A DNA stretch of 64,000 nucleotides from JAXMHN01 sp964578605 (lineage in GTDB: Bacteria > Verrucomicrobiota > Verrucomicrobiia > Limisphaerales > SIBE01): the NCBI GenBank assembly GCA_964578605.1, contig CAZODO010000004.1, positions 1-64,000 of the forward strand. The letters run 5' to 3'. Within the stretch, counting starts at the first letter, position 1; every line of letters starts with the position of its first letter. This document shows positions 1 to 9,266 of the stretch, in pieces. Position numbers and translations under genes: made by a program. The notes under the pieces were generated by a model that had not been told where the DNA came from, did no database searches, and saw only the letters and a program-made list of their open reading frames with translations.

Positions 1-171
1 CCGTTGCTTGCTTCCTCTTGGCCGATATCCTTGCTGTTTGGTGCCGTTGAGATTGCAGTTCCGGAAAGCGGAAGGAAACCACGGCGCGCGACGGAGCGCG
101 CTGCCCTACCCACCTGAACGCGCCGTCCATGGAACAATGCCCCTAAAGCCGGATGCAAACCGGTTGGCAAC

Positions 172-780
172 GTGGGATTTGAGCCCGAGATGGTGAGGAG
201 CTTGCGCAGAAAACGGGTTAAAGTCGCTTACTGGATGAGACTTGGCGACGGCCAAACCGTGCCAGGCCTTGGCCTGCGCCAGACGCTCAAAGAAGTCCCT
301 GGGGATGGGTTTTACTATCGCGGGGGCGTTACTGACCCTGCGGCGTGGAACCACTTCGAAGTCGAAGGGCGCCTGAGTCCTGAGCTCCAGAGCATGGACA
401 TTCACACCTGGTGCGCCGTTCCCGAAGCCGAGCTGGCGAGGAAGTCCTTTTATTATATCGACGACATCTCACTGCAAGTCATGGAGGAACCACCGCGGTC
501 GATCTCGACGGCACTCGATGAATATTACATTGGGGAGAAGATCGCTTGGAGACTCAGCGCTGCACCGGGGAATAATCCCGTAAAAATCCAGTTGCTGCAG
601 GGCAATGGGGTCGTTTTTGAAGTGCAAAACAAGCCCGAAGCAGAGTTGCTCCAGGGTGAGTTTGAGACTGCTCAGCTGAGACCTGGCGTTTTTACCTTAC
701 GAGCCGCGGGCGTCGCTGGGGCCGAAATGCATACAGCCCAGCATCAGTTTATTCTCGCCCCTGATCCGTTTGATTGGTAA
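172..780 (+). CDS. Secreted carbohydrate-binding protein, 5'-truncated
   Basis: The frame opens with GTG at 172, but an in-frame TGA at 115-117 cuts it off from anything upstream and no signal peptide is present, so this is probably the C-terminal part of a larger extracellular protein. Residues ~10-105 resemble the end of a CenC-type carbohydrate-binding beta-sandwich: a VKVAYWMRLGDG strand, a FYYRGG turn, and the closing FYYIDDISLQV strand typical of these modules. Residues ~110-202 form a further beta-rich domain without cysteines. It lies just before the DUF1593 protein, in line with a polysaccharide-degradation locus. The frame loss could be a real truncation or a sequencing error near 115. 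Domain assignment is by pattern only. Confidence 0.5.
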   Translation: MGFEPEMVRSLRRKRVKVAYWMRLGDGQTVPGLGLRQTLKEVPGDGFYYRGGVTDPAAWNHFEVEGRLSPELQSMDIHTWCAVPEAELARKSFYYIDDISLQVMEEPPRSISTALDEYYIGEKIAWRLSAAPGNNPVKIQLLQGNGVVFEVQNKPEAELLQGEFETAQLRPGVFTLRAAGVAGAEMHTAQHQFILAPDPFDW

Positions 781-813
781 GCCATGACGGCAGCCCTTCA
801 GGATCGCACTTCG

Positions 814-1071
814 ATGAAGTCCTTGGCCGTGCGTACTTTGAAGCGAATCTTACTGGCCGCCCTGTGTGCCATTGCCGCCGGGACTCCGAGCGCGGCGCCC
901 GGCGAACAAAGCCCAGAGCGCCTGCGGTTGATGATCGAGACTGATGCGGGGGGTGATCCCGATGACGAGCAGTCCCTGGTTAGATTTCTGCTCTACGCCA
1001 ACGAGTGGGACATTGAAGGCATCATCGCCAACCGTGCGCAAGCCCGGGAGGGCGAAAAACTGAACCGCGAA
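814..1071 (+). CDS. DUF1593 (Sde182-type nucleoside-hydrolase-like) protein, N-terminal part
   Basis: This is the 5' part of one gene that continues at 1083 after a run of Ns. The ATG at 814 is preferred over the one at 784 because it directly begins a signal peptide (MKSLAVRTLKRILLAALCAI, then AxA-type cleavage sites) and has AGGA about ten bases upstream. The mature part shows the acidic motif LMIETDAGGDPDDEQS, the metal/ribose-binding style motif of nucleoside-hydrolase folds as found in DUF1593 proteins. It is followed by YANEWDIEGIIAN, also typical of the family. Members are secreted and have been linked to cellulose binding in Saccharophagus. The reaction is unknown. Confidence 0.75.
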
Positions 1072-1081
1072 NNNNNNNNNN
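1072..1081. other. Assembly gap (10 Ns) inside a gene
   Basis: Ten unresolved bases interrupt the DUF1593 gene. The codon before the gap ends exactly at 1071 and the downstream frame restarts at 1083, so ten bases cannot be the true length. A true gap of 2, 5, 8 or 11 bases would restore a single frame. Confidence 0.98.
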
Positions 1082-1082
1082 G

Positions 1083-2204
1083 GGCCTGGCCATCGTGCGA
1101 CAAATGATCGAGGCGTACGCGGCTTGCTACACGAACCTGGTCCGGCACGATCCGCGATACCCTCTGCCCAAAACTCTGCTGCGGCGAACCGTTTCAGGCT
1201 ATTCGGACTCCGAAGAGGGTGTCCGGCTCGTCGTGAACGCTTTGCAGAGTGAAGATCGTCGTCCGCTTTGGTTTTTGAACTGGGGTACGGATCACGGATC
1301 CAGTCCCAGTTGCCTCAAACGTGCACTGGATCAGATTCTGGAGAGGCGCGGTCAGCAGGCCTACGCCACTCTCAAAGCGAGAATTCGGCTCAGTTCGGCG
1401 GATGCGTTTGGCGACCACACCTGGAGAATTGCCCCGCCGTGGCCTCTTTGGGTCGATACCTTCAACCCCGAACTTTCCGGCCGGCGCTGGTATCACCGAT
1501 TTTCGGCCCTGACCGCGCGCGCGGGCGGATTCGACATCGACAAAGATGTCCGCCTCAATCATGGCCCGCTGGGTGCGCTTTACCCAACCAACACGACTCA
1601 TCCGCAGAAGGAGGGCGACACCATGACGTTCATGTACCTGATTCCGACAGGACTCGGAGATCCGGAGGAACCCATGTGGGGGAGTTGGGCGGGACGATAT
1701 GGCCTGCGGGATTCCTCTGGGCAACAATATTATTGGGCCAACCAGTCAGACGTGTGGAACGGTACCACTAATCGCGACAATACTCTCCTGCGTTGGGCCA
1801 TTGCGCTTCAGAACGATTTCAAAGCCCGCCTCGACTGGTGTGTACAGCCTTTCAAGAAGGCGAACCATCCACCTTATGTCGTCTTGAACGGGGCCGACGG
1901 GATGCCGGTCCTGCGCGTTGAAGCAACACCTGAAGCGTTCGCAGACTTCGACTTCTCCGGCTCATCTGATCCGGATTCAGACAATCTGAGCTTCGATTGT
2001 TTCGCCTATCCTGAAGCCGGCACCTGCTCCGGTTCGCCCACCCTTTTATTCAAAGGCCATACCGCCAGGCTGAACGTGCCCAAGGAGGCTGCCGGCAAAA
2101 CGATTCATGTGATTGTGGCGGCCACCGATTCAGGTTCGCCGCCGCTGACGCGTTACCGCCGCGCGGTTGTTAGAGTACGGCCCACCACCAAGCCATCCTC
2201 GTGA
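1083..2204 (+). CDS. DUF1593 (Sde182-type) protein, C-terminal part
   Basis: This continues the gene interrupted by the N gap; the reading starts GLAIVRQMIEAYAACYTNL, which fits the family directly after the LNRE that ends the first part, so few residues are missing. Residues up to ~270 complete the nucleoside-hydrolase-like fold (for example FLNWGTDHGSS and the SSADAFGDHTWR segment). The last ~100 residues form a cadherin-like beta domain (FDFSGSSDPDSDNLSF, then a VIVAATDSGSPPLTRY strand) as in the C-terminus of Sde182-like proteins. The stop overlaps the GTG start of the next frame by four bases, suggesting translational coupling. Extracellular action on plant or algal polysaccharide is inferred from family and neighbours. 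Confidence 0.8.
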   Translation, partial: GLAIVRQMIEAYAACYTNLVRHDPRYPLPKTLLRRTVSGYSDSEEGVRLVVNALQSEDRRPLWFLNWGTDHGSSPSCLKRALDQILERRGQQAYATLKARIRLSSADAFGDHTWRIAPPWPLWVDTFNPELSGRRWYHRFSALTARAGGFDIDKDVRLNHGPLGALYPTNTTHPQKEGDTMTFMYLIPTGLGDPEEPMWGSWAGRYGLRDSSGQQYYWANQSDVWNGTTNRDNTLLRWAIALQNDFKARLDWCVQPFKKANHPPYVVLNGADGMPVLRVEATPEAFADFDFSGSSDPDSDNLSFDCFAYPEAGTCSGSPTLLFKGHTARLNVPKEAAGKTIHVIVAATDSGSPPLTRYRRAVVRVRPTTKPSS

Positions 2205-2935
2205 ACAGAATGTGTCATTCATTGCCCCGTCTGATCCTGCTTGTCACCTGGTCTTTAGCCGCTGCTGAAGCCGTTCCGCACACGCGTATCACGCTGGATC
2301 ACGGACCATGGCTAGTCAATGACCGGCCAACCAATCCCGGCAGCGCCGCCGAAGGGCTGCTCATGAATGTGCGCATGGTCAATGCGGTGTTCGAGGACCG
2401 GAAAAGACATCCGGAGTTTGACCCCGAGGCCAACACCGCCCGATTTATCACACGCATTCCCGATTATGCCGCGCACGGCGTGAATGCGTTTACGATTTGC
2501 TTGCAGGGTGGAATGCCCGGCTACGAAGGCGCAGTGAACTCCGCTTTCGAGCCGGACGGCAGCTTGCGGCCCTCTTATCTTTCGCGGGTCGAAAGCGTCA
2601 TCCGTGCCTGCGACCAGCAGATCATTCCCAAGTGGTTCGTGGACCAGACCGCCGAACCAACCAGCGACGTCAAAACTCCCGAACTGCGCTGGAAACTTAA
2701 TCCCCAAGTCTTTTCGCTCGGCTGGGAGTTGCCGGCCCGGCACTGGCCACAAAGCGGCCGCAGCGGCGAGGGCATCCCGGCTGACGCACGGGAGAAGCCG
2801 GGTTCCGGTGGCCAACTGATCGCCTTTGTGCCAAGTCTGGATTTGGTCGTCAGCCGCCAAACCGGCGGCAGCGGCGACTGGGCTTTTGAGGAATACTTGC
2901 GCCGTGCCTGCGCTGCGGCCTTAAAGCCACAATGA
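2201..2935 (+). CDS. Composite secreted protein: glycosidase-like N-terminus joined to beta-lactamase-like C-terminus
   Basis: Starts with GTG in a four-base overlap with the previous gene. Residues 1-24 are a signal peptide (LPRLILLVTWSLAAAEA). Residues ~25-140 look like the start of a TIM-barrel glycosidase (FDPEANTARFITRIPDYAAHG, then VNAFTICLQGGMPGYEG). From about residue 141 (base ~2621) the sequence changes character: there is no barrel, and residues ~165-244 resemble the last part of a class C beta-lactamase-like hydrolase (GGQLIAFVPSLDLVVSRQTG). The SxxK and YxN motifs of that family are absent, so neither half is complete. This is either a deletion fusion of two genes or an assembly chimera; the intact hydrolase gene follows at once. 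Not expected to be active. Confidence 0.6.
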   Translation: MNRMCHSLPRLILLVTWSLAAAEAVPHTRITLDHGPWLVNDRPTNPGSAAEGLLMNVRMVNAVFEDRKRHPEFDPEANTARFITRIPDYAAHGVNAFTICLQGGMPGYEGAVNSAFEPDGSLRPSYLSRVESVIRACDQQIIPKWFVDQTAEPTSDVKTPELRWKLNPQVFSLGWELPARHWPQSGRSGEGIPADAREKPGSGGQLIAFVPSLDLVVSRQTGGSGDWAFEEYLRRACAAALKPQ

Positions 2936-4620
2936 AACACTGCCAAACAAGGAACCGGCCGCTCACGCCTCTCTTCGCTCTCGTTCTCCAACTGGCGGTC
3001 CAGACGGCTCTTAACGCCGGTGACCTCTGGCACCACGGCGCGCCCGAAAGTCAGGGCTTCTCCGCCGCGAGACTCGAGGCCTTGCGGGAAGGATTGGCAG
3101 CCAGGAGCACCAAGGCGCTCCTGGTTATTCGCAACGAAACAATTGTCTGCGAGTGGTACGCGCCGGGACAAGAGGCCAAAACCAGATTTGGCACGGCATC
3201 GCTGGCCAAAGCGCTTGTGGGCGGCGTCTCCTTTGCCGTGGCGATGAGTGATGGCCGGATCGGCCTGGATGTTCCGGCCGCCAGGTTCGTTCCGCAGTGG
3301 CGTGATGACCCGCGCAAAACGCGGATTACGCTCCGTCAATTGGGGTCGCATACATCGGGTATCGAAGATGCCGAGGCCGACAACAAACCGCACGACCAAC
3401 TCACTGGCTGGAAAGGGGATTTCTGGAAGCATTTACCCGTCCCGGATGATCCGTTTACCATCTCGCGGGACCACGCGCCATTGGTCTTCGAGCCGGGCGC
3501 CGAGATGCGGTACTCCAATCCCGGCATCGCTTTGCTGACGTACTGCGTCACCGCCTCGCTCGGGGACGCGCCGCAAAAGGACATCCGTTCGCTCCTGGCC
3601 GAGCGGGTCTTGCGGCCTATCGGCGTTCCCGACGCCGAGTGGTCGGTAGGCTATGGCAAGACTTCGGTTGTGGACGGTCTGCCGTTGGTCGGTTCGTGGG
3701 GCGGCGCCGCCTTTACCGCCCGTGCGGCGGCACGAGTCGGGCGGCTGATGTTGCGTGGCGGCGACTGGGACGGGAAGCGAATCCTCAGTGCGGAGGCCGT
3801 GCGGTTCACCACTTCGGATGCCGCCACACCCGGGCCGTGCGGTATCGGGTGGTGGAGCAACAATCAAGGCGACTGCGCAAAGCTGCCACGCGACGCGTTC
3901 TTCGGCTCGGGCGCCGGACACCAGATTCTGCTGGTCATCCCGAGCTTGAACGTGATTGTGGTGCGTTTTGGGGCAGTGCTCGCAGAGACTGATCACCAAC
4001 CGAAGGCTTACCATGAACCGTATCGACTTTATTTGTTTGAGCCTTTGATCGAGGCTATTGCCGACAAACCGGCGGAAGCTGCGGCGGGTCCTAAACCGTC
4101 CGCTCTGGCTGCGCCTTACCCGCCGAGTCCTGTCATTGCGCGACTGGGGTGGGCGCCGACGAACACCCTTATCCGCCAAGCCCCCGGCAGTGATAACTGG
4201 CCGCTGACTTGGGCTGAGGACGATGCTATCTACGGCGCTTACGGCGACGGCAACGGGTTCGAGCCCTTTGCGGCACAAAGGCTCAGCATGGGTTTCGCGC
4301 GCATCACCGGCGCGGCGACGCGCTACGCCGATCCCCTGGAGATACTCAGGTTGGGCCCCTCCGCCTCCAACCGGCAGCCCTGGCGCGTGGTCAAGGAGTC
4401 GGGGATGGACATCTTTCACTTCTACCTGGGCCGCTCGAGGGGGTACGACAGGCTCATCAAGGCCGTGGACCTCCAGCGCATCGACATGGGCATCGCCATG
4501 AGCCACTTCGAACTGACGGCCAGGGAGTTGGGCCTCTGCGGACGATGGGAGAAGATGCCGTCCTCTTTGAGCCCCCTTCCTGAAAGAACCGAATATGTCC
4601 GGAGCTGGATCGCGTCGTGA
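2932..4620 (+). CDS. Class C beta-lactamase-like serine hydrolase with composite C-terminus
   Basis: A signal peptide ends near residue 29 (LNA-GDLWHHG). The penicillin-binding/serine-hydrolase fold covers residues ~30-370, with S90-x-x-K93 in the TASLAKAL motif, Y194 in RYSNPG and a late GSGAGHQ in the KTG position, so the catalytic set is present. Proteins of this type in Verrucomicrobiota are secreted esterases or peptidases, not antibiotic resistance enzymes. Residues ~395-460 are a separate segment beginning PSPVIARLGWAP and containing GSDNWPLTWAEDDAIYGAYG, seen in secreted sugar-active proteins. The last ~97 residues (base ~4327 on) look like the C-terminus of a TM1586-type nitroreductase (LGPSASNRQPWRVV, MGIAMSHFELTARELGL). 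Three unrelated pieces in one frame is odd and may be a deletion or assembly join. Overlaps the previous stop by four bases. Confidence 0.7.
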   Translation: MKHCQTRNRPLTPLFALVLQLAVQTALNAGDLWHHGAPESQGFSAARLEALREGLAARSTKALLVIRNETIVCEWYAPGQEAKTRFGTASLAKALVGGVSFAVAMSDGRIGLDVPAARFVPQWRDDPRKTRITLRQLGSHTSGIEDAEADNKPHDQLTGWKGDFWKHLPVPDDPFTISRDHAPLVFEPGAEMRYSNPGIALLTYCVTASLGDAPQKDIRSLLAERVLRPIGVPDAEWSVGYGKTSVVDGLPLVGSWGGAAFTARAAARVGRLMLRGGDWDGKRILSAEAVRFTTSDAATPGPCGIGWWSNNQGDCAKLPRDAFFGSGAGHQILLVIPSLNVIVVRFGAVLAETDHQPKAYHEPYRLYLFEPLIEAIADKPAEAAAGPKPSALAAPYPPSPVIARLGWAPTNTLIRQAPGSDNWPLTWAEDDAIYGAYGDGNGFEPFAAQRLSMGFARITGAATRYADPLEILRLGPSASNRQPWRVVKESGMDIFHFYLGRSRGYDRLIKAVDLQRIDMGIAMSHFELTARELGLCGRWEKMPSSLSPLPERTEYVRSWIAS

Positions 4621-4711
4621 GGCGGTCGAGACGTCGGTTGGCCTTGGCCAACTCCGTCGATTCAGGCACCCTCCCAGCGTGGCCGAAAAGCAAAGTCCAA
4701 TTCGTCAGACC

Positions 4712-7216
4712 ATGAGTCGACTGATCACGGTGGTGATGCTGGCTCGACTGGGTTGGGCGGCAGAGGTTTCACCGGCTGCGGAGGGCTCCGCCGAAATGCA
4801 GCAACTCCAGCGCTGGCTGGCCGCGAAGTTTGACGGCGATAAGCGCGCGGCCCCAGCCCAATGGGGGCTGGCCGTGCTGGCCAATTTTGACGAGTTGTGC
4901 CTGAACACTCGGATGGGACAGCCGCTGGCGATCGGCAAGACGGAGTACGCGCGTGGGGTCTTCTGCCATGCCGCCAGCAAGCTGGCCGTGCGGTTGCCGG
5001 CTCCGGGCAAGACCTTCTCCGCCTGCGTCGGGGTGGACAGCAACTCACAGACGCGCGGAGGGCGCGGCAGCATCGTGTTCGGGGTGACGGTCGCAGAAAA
5101 GGAGCTGTTCCGTTCAAAGATCATGCGTGAGGGAATGCCGGCCGAGCGAGTCAACATCGACCTCGGGGGCGCGAAGGAATTTCTGCTGGAAGTTGGGGAC
5201 GCCGGCGACGGCATCGCTTGCGATCAGGCGGACTGGGCGGAGGCGAAGATCATGTTGGCCGACAATCGTATCCTGTGGCTGGGGGATCTCCCGATCCTTG
5301 GGGGACCGGAGGCCCCGGCGATTTCCACGGATCCGCCCTTCTCGTTCAGCTACGATGGCCAGTCCTCAGCCGCACTGCTCGAACAATGGAAGCTCGGTCG
5401 CAAGGTCAAGGAGCTCGACGCGCAACGAACGGAGCGAACGTTCACCTGGACCGATCCCAGGACCCAATTGATTCTCCGCTGGGTTGCGATCGAGTACCAC
5501 GATTTCCCGACGGTCGAATGGATCTTGTACTTCAAGAACGGCGGCGCAACGAATACGCCCATCATCGAGGACATCCAAGCCTTGGACGCTCGTTTCGTGC
5601 GGAAGAAAGACGAGGTCTATGCCCGATTCGCCTCGCCCGGCGAGTTCGTCTTAAACCACCACGTCGGGAGCCCGTGTGCCCCCAATGATTACCAGCCACT
5701 GCGGACCGCTCTGCCCCGTGAGACGACCAAGCGCATCGCCACCACGGGCGGCCGCGGCTCGAACAGCGACTGGCCCTATTTCAACATCGAGTGGCCGGGT
5801 GAAGGCGTTGTCGCCGTGATCGGCTGGCCCGGTCAGTGGGCGGCGAGCTTCACCAGGGACAAGGCCAACGGGTTGCAGGTGCGAGCGGGGCAGGAGCAGA
5901 CGCACTTCAAACTGCTGCCCGGCGAGGAAGTCCGCACCCCGCTGGTTGTCTTGCAGTTTTGGAAAGGCGACCGGATCCGTTCGCAGAACACCTTTCGCCG
6001 CTGGATGCTGGCCCACAACGTCCCCAAGCCGGGCGGTCAACCCATCCAGCCGATGCTGTTCGGCTGCAGTTCGCACTTTACAAGTGAGATGGTCGATGCG
6101 AACGAAGCGAATCAGATGCAGTTCATCAACCGCTACCTGGAGGAGCGGTTGAGAATCGACTACTGGTGGATGGACGCCGGGTGGTACTTCTGCGACGGCA
6201 ACTGGGGCAAGACCGGCACGTGGGAAGTCGATACCAAGCGGTTCCCTCGAGGACTCCGGGCCATCAGCGACCATGCGCATTCCAAGAACATCAAGACCAT
6301 CGTCTGGTTCGAGCCCGAGCGGGTTCACCCGGGCACATGGCTTGCCGAAGAACACCCGGAATGGATCCTGGGCGGTAAGAACGGCGGCCTGCTGAACCTG
6401 GGCAACCCCCAGGCTCGCCAATGGCTGACGGACCACGTCAGCGATCTGATCACCGCCCAGGGTATCGATCTGTACCGCCAGGACTTCAACATGGATCCGC
6501 TGGAGTCATGGCGGAAGAACGATGCCCCGGATCGCCAGGGCATCACCGAGATTCACCACATCACGGGCTACCTGGCCTATTGGGACGAGTTGCTCCGCAG
6601 GCACCCCGGGTTGTTGATCGACTCCTGCGCGAGCGGCGGCCGGCGCAACGACCTGGAGACGATGCGCCGCTCAGTGCCGCTGTGGCGGACCGATTTCCGG
6701 CTCGATCCCGTCGGCACCCAATGTCATAGCTACGGGGTTTCGTTCTGGCTCCCGTTGAGCGGGACCGGGACGGGGAACTTCGCCGCCTACGACTTTCGCA
6801 GCAACCTGGTCCCCCTCTTGAACTGCATCTGGGACGTGCGTGTCAAGGACGCCGACTACGAACTGATGCGACGGATGTGCGAACAGTTCCGTCGCGTGGC
6901 CGACTGCTATCTCGGGGACTACTATCCGCTGACACCGTACAGCCTCGAGAACACCTCGTGGATAGGCTGGCAGTTCGACCGGCCAGAACGCGGCACGGGT
7001 TTGGTGCAGGTCTTCCGGCGGGGCGAGAGCATCTATAAGTCGGCTGACCTGCGACTCCACGGCCTGGACCCCGAAGCCCGCTACCGGGTGCGGAATCTGG
7101 ACTCACCGGAGGCCGACGTTATCAAGGGCCGACAGCTGATGGAAATCGGTCTGCCTGTCGTGTTGAACGATCGCCCCAGCGCGATCTTGATCTCTTATGA
7201 AAAGATTGACCCGTAG
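4712..7216 (+). CDS. Secreted alpha-galactosidase, GH36, with NPCBM domain
   Basis: The ATG at 4712 is chosen over the upstream frame opening at 4595 because it begins a signal peptide (MSRLITVVMLARLGWAAE); the upstream 39 codons look non-coding. Residues ~20-190 form an NPCBM-type galactose-binding module (GVFCHAASKLAVRLP, GVDSNSQTRGGRGS). A GH36 beta-sandwich and TIM barrel follow: WWMDAGWY, VWFEPERV, the nucleophile D591 in LYRQDFNMDP, CASGGRRNDLETMRRS, and acid/base D661 in WRTDFR. The enzyme should remove terminal alpha-galactose from oligo- and polysaccharides outside the cytoplasm. Its stop overlaps the next start by 20 bases, indicating a polycistronic unit. Confidence 0.92.
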   Translation: MSRLITVVMLARLGWAAEVSPAAEGSAEMQQLQRWLAAKFDGDKRAAPAQWGLAVLANFDELCLNTRMGQPLAIGKTEYARGVFCHAASKLAVRLPAPGKTFSACVGVDSNSQTRGGRGSIVFGVTVAEKELFRSKIMREGMPAERVNIDLGGAKEFLLEVGDAGDGIACDQADWAEAKIMLADNRILWLGDLPILGGPEAPAISTDPPFSFSYDGQSSAALLEQWKLGRKVKELDAQRTERTFTWTDPRTQLILRWVAIEYHDFPTVEWILYFKNGGATNTPIIEDIQALDARFVRKKDEVYARFASPGEFVLNHHVGSPCAPNDYQPLRTALPRETTKRIATTGGRGSNSDWPYFNIEWPGEGVVAVIGWPGQWAASFTRDKANGLQVRAGQEQTHFKLLPGEEVRTPLVVLQFWKGDRIRSQNTFRRWMLAHNVPKPGGQPIQPMLFGCSSHFTSEMVDANEANQMQFINRYLEERLRIDYWWMDAGWYFCDGNWGKTGTWEVDTKRFPRGLRAISDHAHSKNIKTIVWFEPERVHPGTWLAEEHPEWILGGKNGGLLNLGNPQARQWLTDHVSDLITAQGIDLYRQDFNMDPLESWRKNDAPDRQGITEIHHITGYLAYWDELLRRHPGLLIDSCASGGRRNDLETMRRSVPLWRTDFRLDPVGTQCHSYGVSFWLPLSGTGTGNFAAYDFRSNLVPLLNCIWDVRVKDADYELMRRMCEQFRRVADCYLGDYYPLTPYSLENTSWIGWQFDRPERGTGLVQVFRRGESIYKSADLRLHGLDPEARYRVRNLDSPEADVIKGRQLMEIGLPVVLNDRPSAILISYEKIDP

Positions 7217-9266
7217 ACTTAGCCGAAGCCGTCCCGAAGGATGGACCATCAGGACCTCCGCTCTTTGCCTGCTGTTGACAGCCTTGACGTCGGTCGGCAG
7301 CGCGGCGGCGCTCACCGGAAGTCAACCCTCCGGGCGTGACGCAAGACCTGGCGTCAGCACCGGTCCGGGCGTGCCTGCGCCCCTGCCGGATCATCCCGGG
7401 AATGTGTTTCTCGAGGGAGAAGAGGTCAGCATTCCTGTGCCGGAGAAGGTGCGATTGGTGCCCACACGCTGGCGCCTGTCCGATGACCGCGAAGTCCTGC
7501 GCACCGGCGTCCTGCCCGCCCGAGCGACAGATGCTGGCGCGGTTCTCGATCTTGGGCCTCTGAGCATCGGCTGGTATCGGCTCGAGTTCAGTTCCACCGA
7601 CGGATCCGACCAGACCTGGACTTCCCTGGCAGTGCTGGGGCGGGTGCGAACTCCTCCGCCAGCAGACTCACCGATCGCCGTGGACTCGGCCGCTGCCTGG
7701 TTTGCGCGCGAGAATGCAGCTCAACAGCAGCAATTGGCGAGTCTCGCCGCTCTGGGGGGGGTCGGTTGGATTCGCGATCGTCTGCGGTGGCGAGACATTC
7801 AACCCCAGCCGGGCGAACTGGCGGCGCCGCCAACGACCTACGACACCTCAGCCGATGCGCATCGGGCGGCCGGGCTGGCTGTGCTCCAGGTCTTCCACGA
7901 CACGCCGCCTTGGGCACGGGAGGGAGGAAGCAGCGGCGGCCAGTTTGCACCCGACCTGCGCCGCGTTTACGAACTTGGACAACGCTTGGCAAAACGGTTC
8001 AAGGGACGTGTTGCTGCCTGGGAACCATGGAACGAAGCGAATGTGGCCACGTTCGGCGCGCATACCGTTGACCAGATGTGCTCTTGGCAAAAAGCAGCGT
8101 GGCTCGGATTCAAGTCAGGGGATCCGGATGTCCTGGTGGGTTGGAATGCCACCGCCGCGGTTCCGACCATTCCGCACACCGAAGGCGTGCTCGCCAACGA
8201 GACTTGGCCGTACTTCGATACTTACAACATCCACACTTACGATTGGTCGCACGCCTACGCGGACCTCTGGAAACCAGCACGCGAGGCCGCCGCCGGGCGT
8301 CCCATTTGGATCACCGAGGCCGATCGCGGCACGCCCCATCTCAAGAACGCGCCGTGGTACGACCAGGATCCCCGGCTGGAGAGACTCAAAGCCGAGTGGA
8401 TGGCTCAGGCTTATTCCAGCAGTCTCTTCGCAGGCGCCCAACGCCACTTCCATTTCATTTTGGGCAACTATCAAGAGCCTAACGGCGTGCAATTCGGCCT
8501 GCTCCGTCTCGATCTGACGCCCCGCCCCGCCTATGTCGCGCTGGCGGCGGTGGGTAGATGCCTCGCTGGGGCGAAAATCCTGGGACGCTGGCGACCCGGA
8601 CAAGACGTTCAAGTGTATGCTTTTCGGGCCAAGCCAGACGGCCAAGAGCGGGATGTCCTGGTGGTTTGGGCAGAGAAAGAGGTGGGCTGGGATGGTCGCG
8701 GGACCACTACCGCAGACTGGAAGCTGCCGTCGCACTTGACCCTAACCGGCGTCGTGGATTACCTCGGGCGCTCGCGTGGGACGGCTTTTCCCACACCGTT
8801 GACCTCTGCTCCGACGTTTGTGTTTCTTCCGCCGGGCCAGGCTGCAAGCTTACCCCTTGACCCACCCCCTGCCCTGGCCGCACGCCGCGCCGGCGAGCCC
8901 TCGCCGGTCGTCATGCAGTTGCTGCTCCCGCGCTCGGCCGTGCGCAAGGTGGAGGATGCCCCGTGGTCGGAAGGCTATGCGTATTATACGCCCCCCGGTC
9001 GGTCTCTGGACTTTAAGCTGCACCTCTACAACTTCGCCACGAACGCAGCGCAGGGTCGCCTGTTGGTTGCGCGCCTCCCAAAAAGCTGGGAGCTGAATCT
9101 GACAACGGCCAGCTTCCAGCTCCCTCCGATGGGCCGTGGAGAGCTTGCTGGAACCCTGAAAGTGCCCAACAACGCCGAGACGCAGGACGGCTCGGTGATA
9201 GTGCGTGCCGATTGCGGGGCGCACGGCCAGCCCGTGCTGGCGTTTCGCGTGGTCGTGCGTGAATGA
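7197..9266 (+). CDS. Secreted clan GH-A glycoside hydrolase
   Basis: The start overlaps the end of the alpha-galactosidase by 20 bases. A basic N-terminus and hydrophobic core (ALCLLLTALTSVGSAAA) give a signal peptide. Residues ~70-160 are a beta-domain, and ~170-450 a (beta/alpha)8 barrel with the two glutamates of retaining clan GH-A enzymes: acid/base E280 in EPWNEANV and nucleophile E374 in WITEADRG. The layout resembles GH39 and related families; the substrate cannot be set from sequence. The C-terminal ~200 residues are beta-rich (YYTPPGRSLDFKLHLYNF), likely accessory beta-sandwiches. It probably acts with the neighbouring GH36 on the same polymer. Confidence 0.82.
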   Translation: MKRLTRRLSRSRPEGWTIRTSALCLLLTALTSVGSAAALTGSQPSGRDARPGVSTGPGVPAPLPDHPGNVFLEGEEVSIPVPEKVRLVPTRWRLSDDREVLRTGVLPARATDAGAVLDLGPLSIGWYRLEFSSTDGSDQTWTSLAVLGRVRTPPPADSPIAVDSAAAWFARENAAQQQQLASLAALGGVGWIRDRLRWRDIQPQPGELAAPPTTYDTSADAHRAAGLAVLQVFHDTPPWAREGGSSGGQFAPDLRRVYELGQRLAKRFKGRVAAWEPWNEANVATFGAHTVDQMCSWQKAAWLGFKSGDPDVLVGWNATAAVPTIPHTEGVLANETWPYFDTYNIHTYDWSHAYADLWKPAREAAAGRPIWITEADRGTPHLKNAPWYDQDPRLERLKAEWMAQAYSSSLFAGAQRHFHFILGNYQEPNGVQFGLLRLDLTPRPAYVALAAVGRCLAGAKILGRWRPGQDVQVYAFRAKPDGQERDVLVVWAEKEVGWDGRGTTTADWKLPSHLTLTGVVDYLGRSRGTAFPTPLTSAPTFVFLPPGQAASLPLDPPPALAARRAGEPSPVVMQLLLPRSAVRKVEDAPWSEGYAYYTPPGRSLDFKLHLYNFATNAAQGRLLVARLPKSWELNLTTASFQLPPMGRGELAGTLKVPNNAETQDGSVIVRADCGAHGQPVLAFRVVVRE

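Noticed and set aside
4595..4711. Upstream extension of the alpha-galactosidase
   Set aside because: The 39 codons overlap the end of the serine hydrolase gene and lack signal-peptide character, whereas ATG 4712 begins one.
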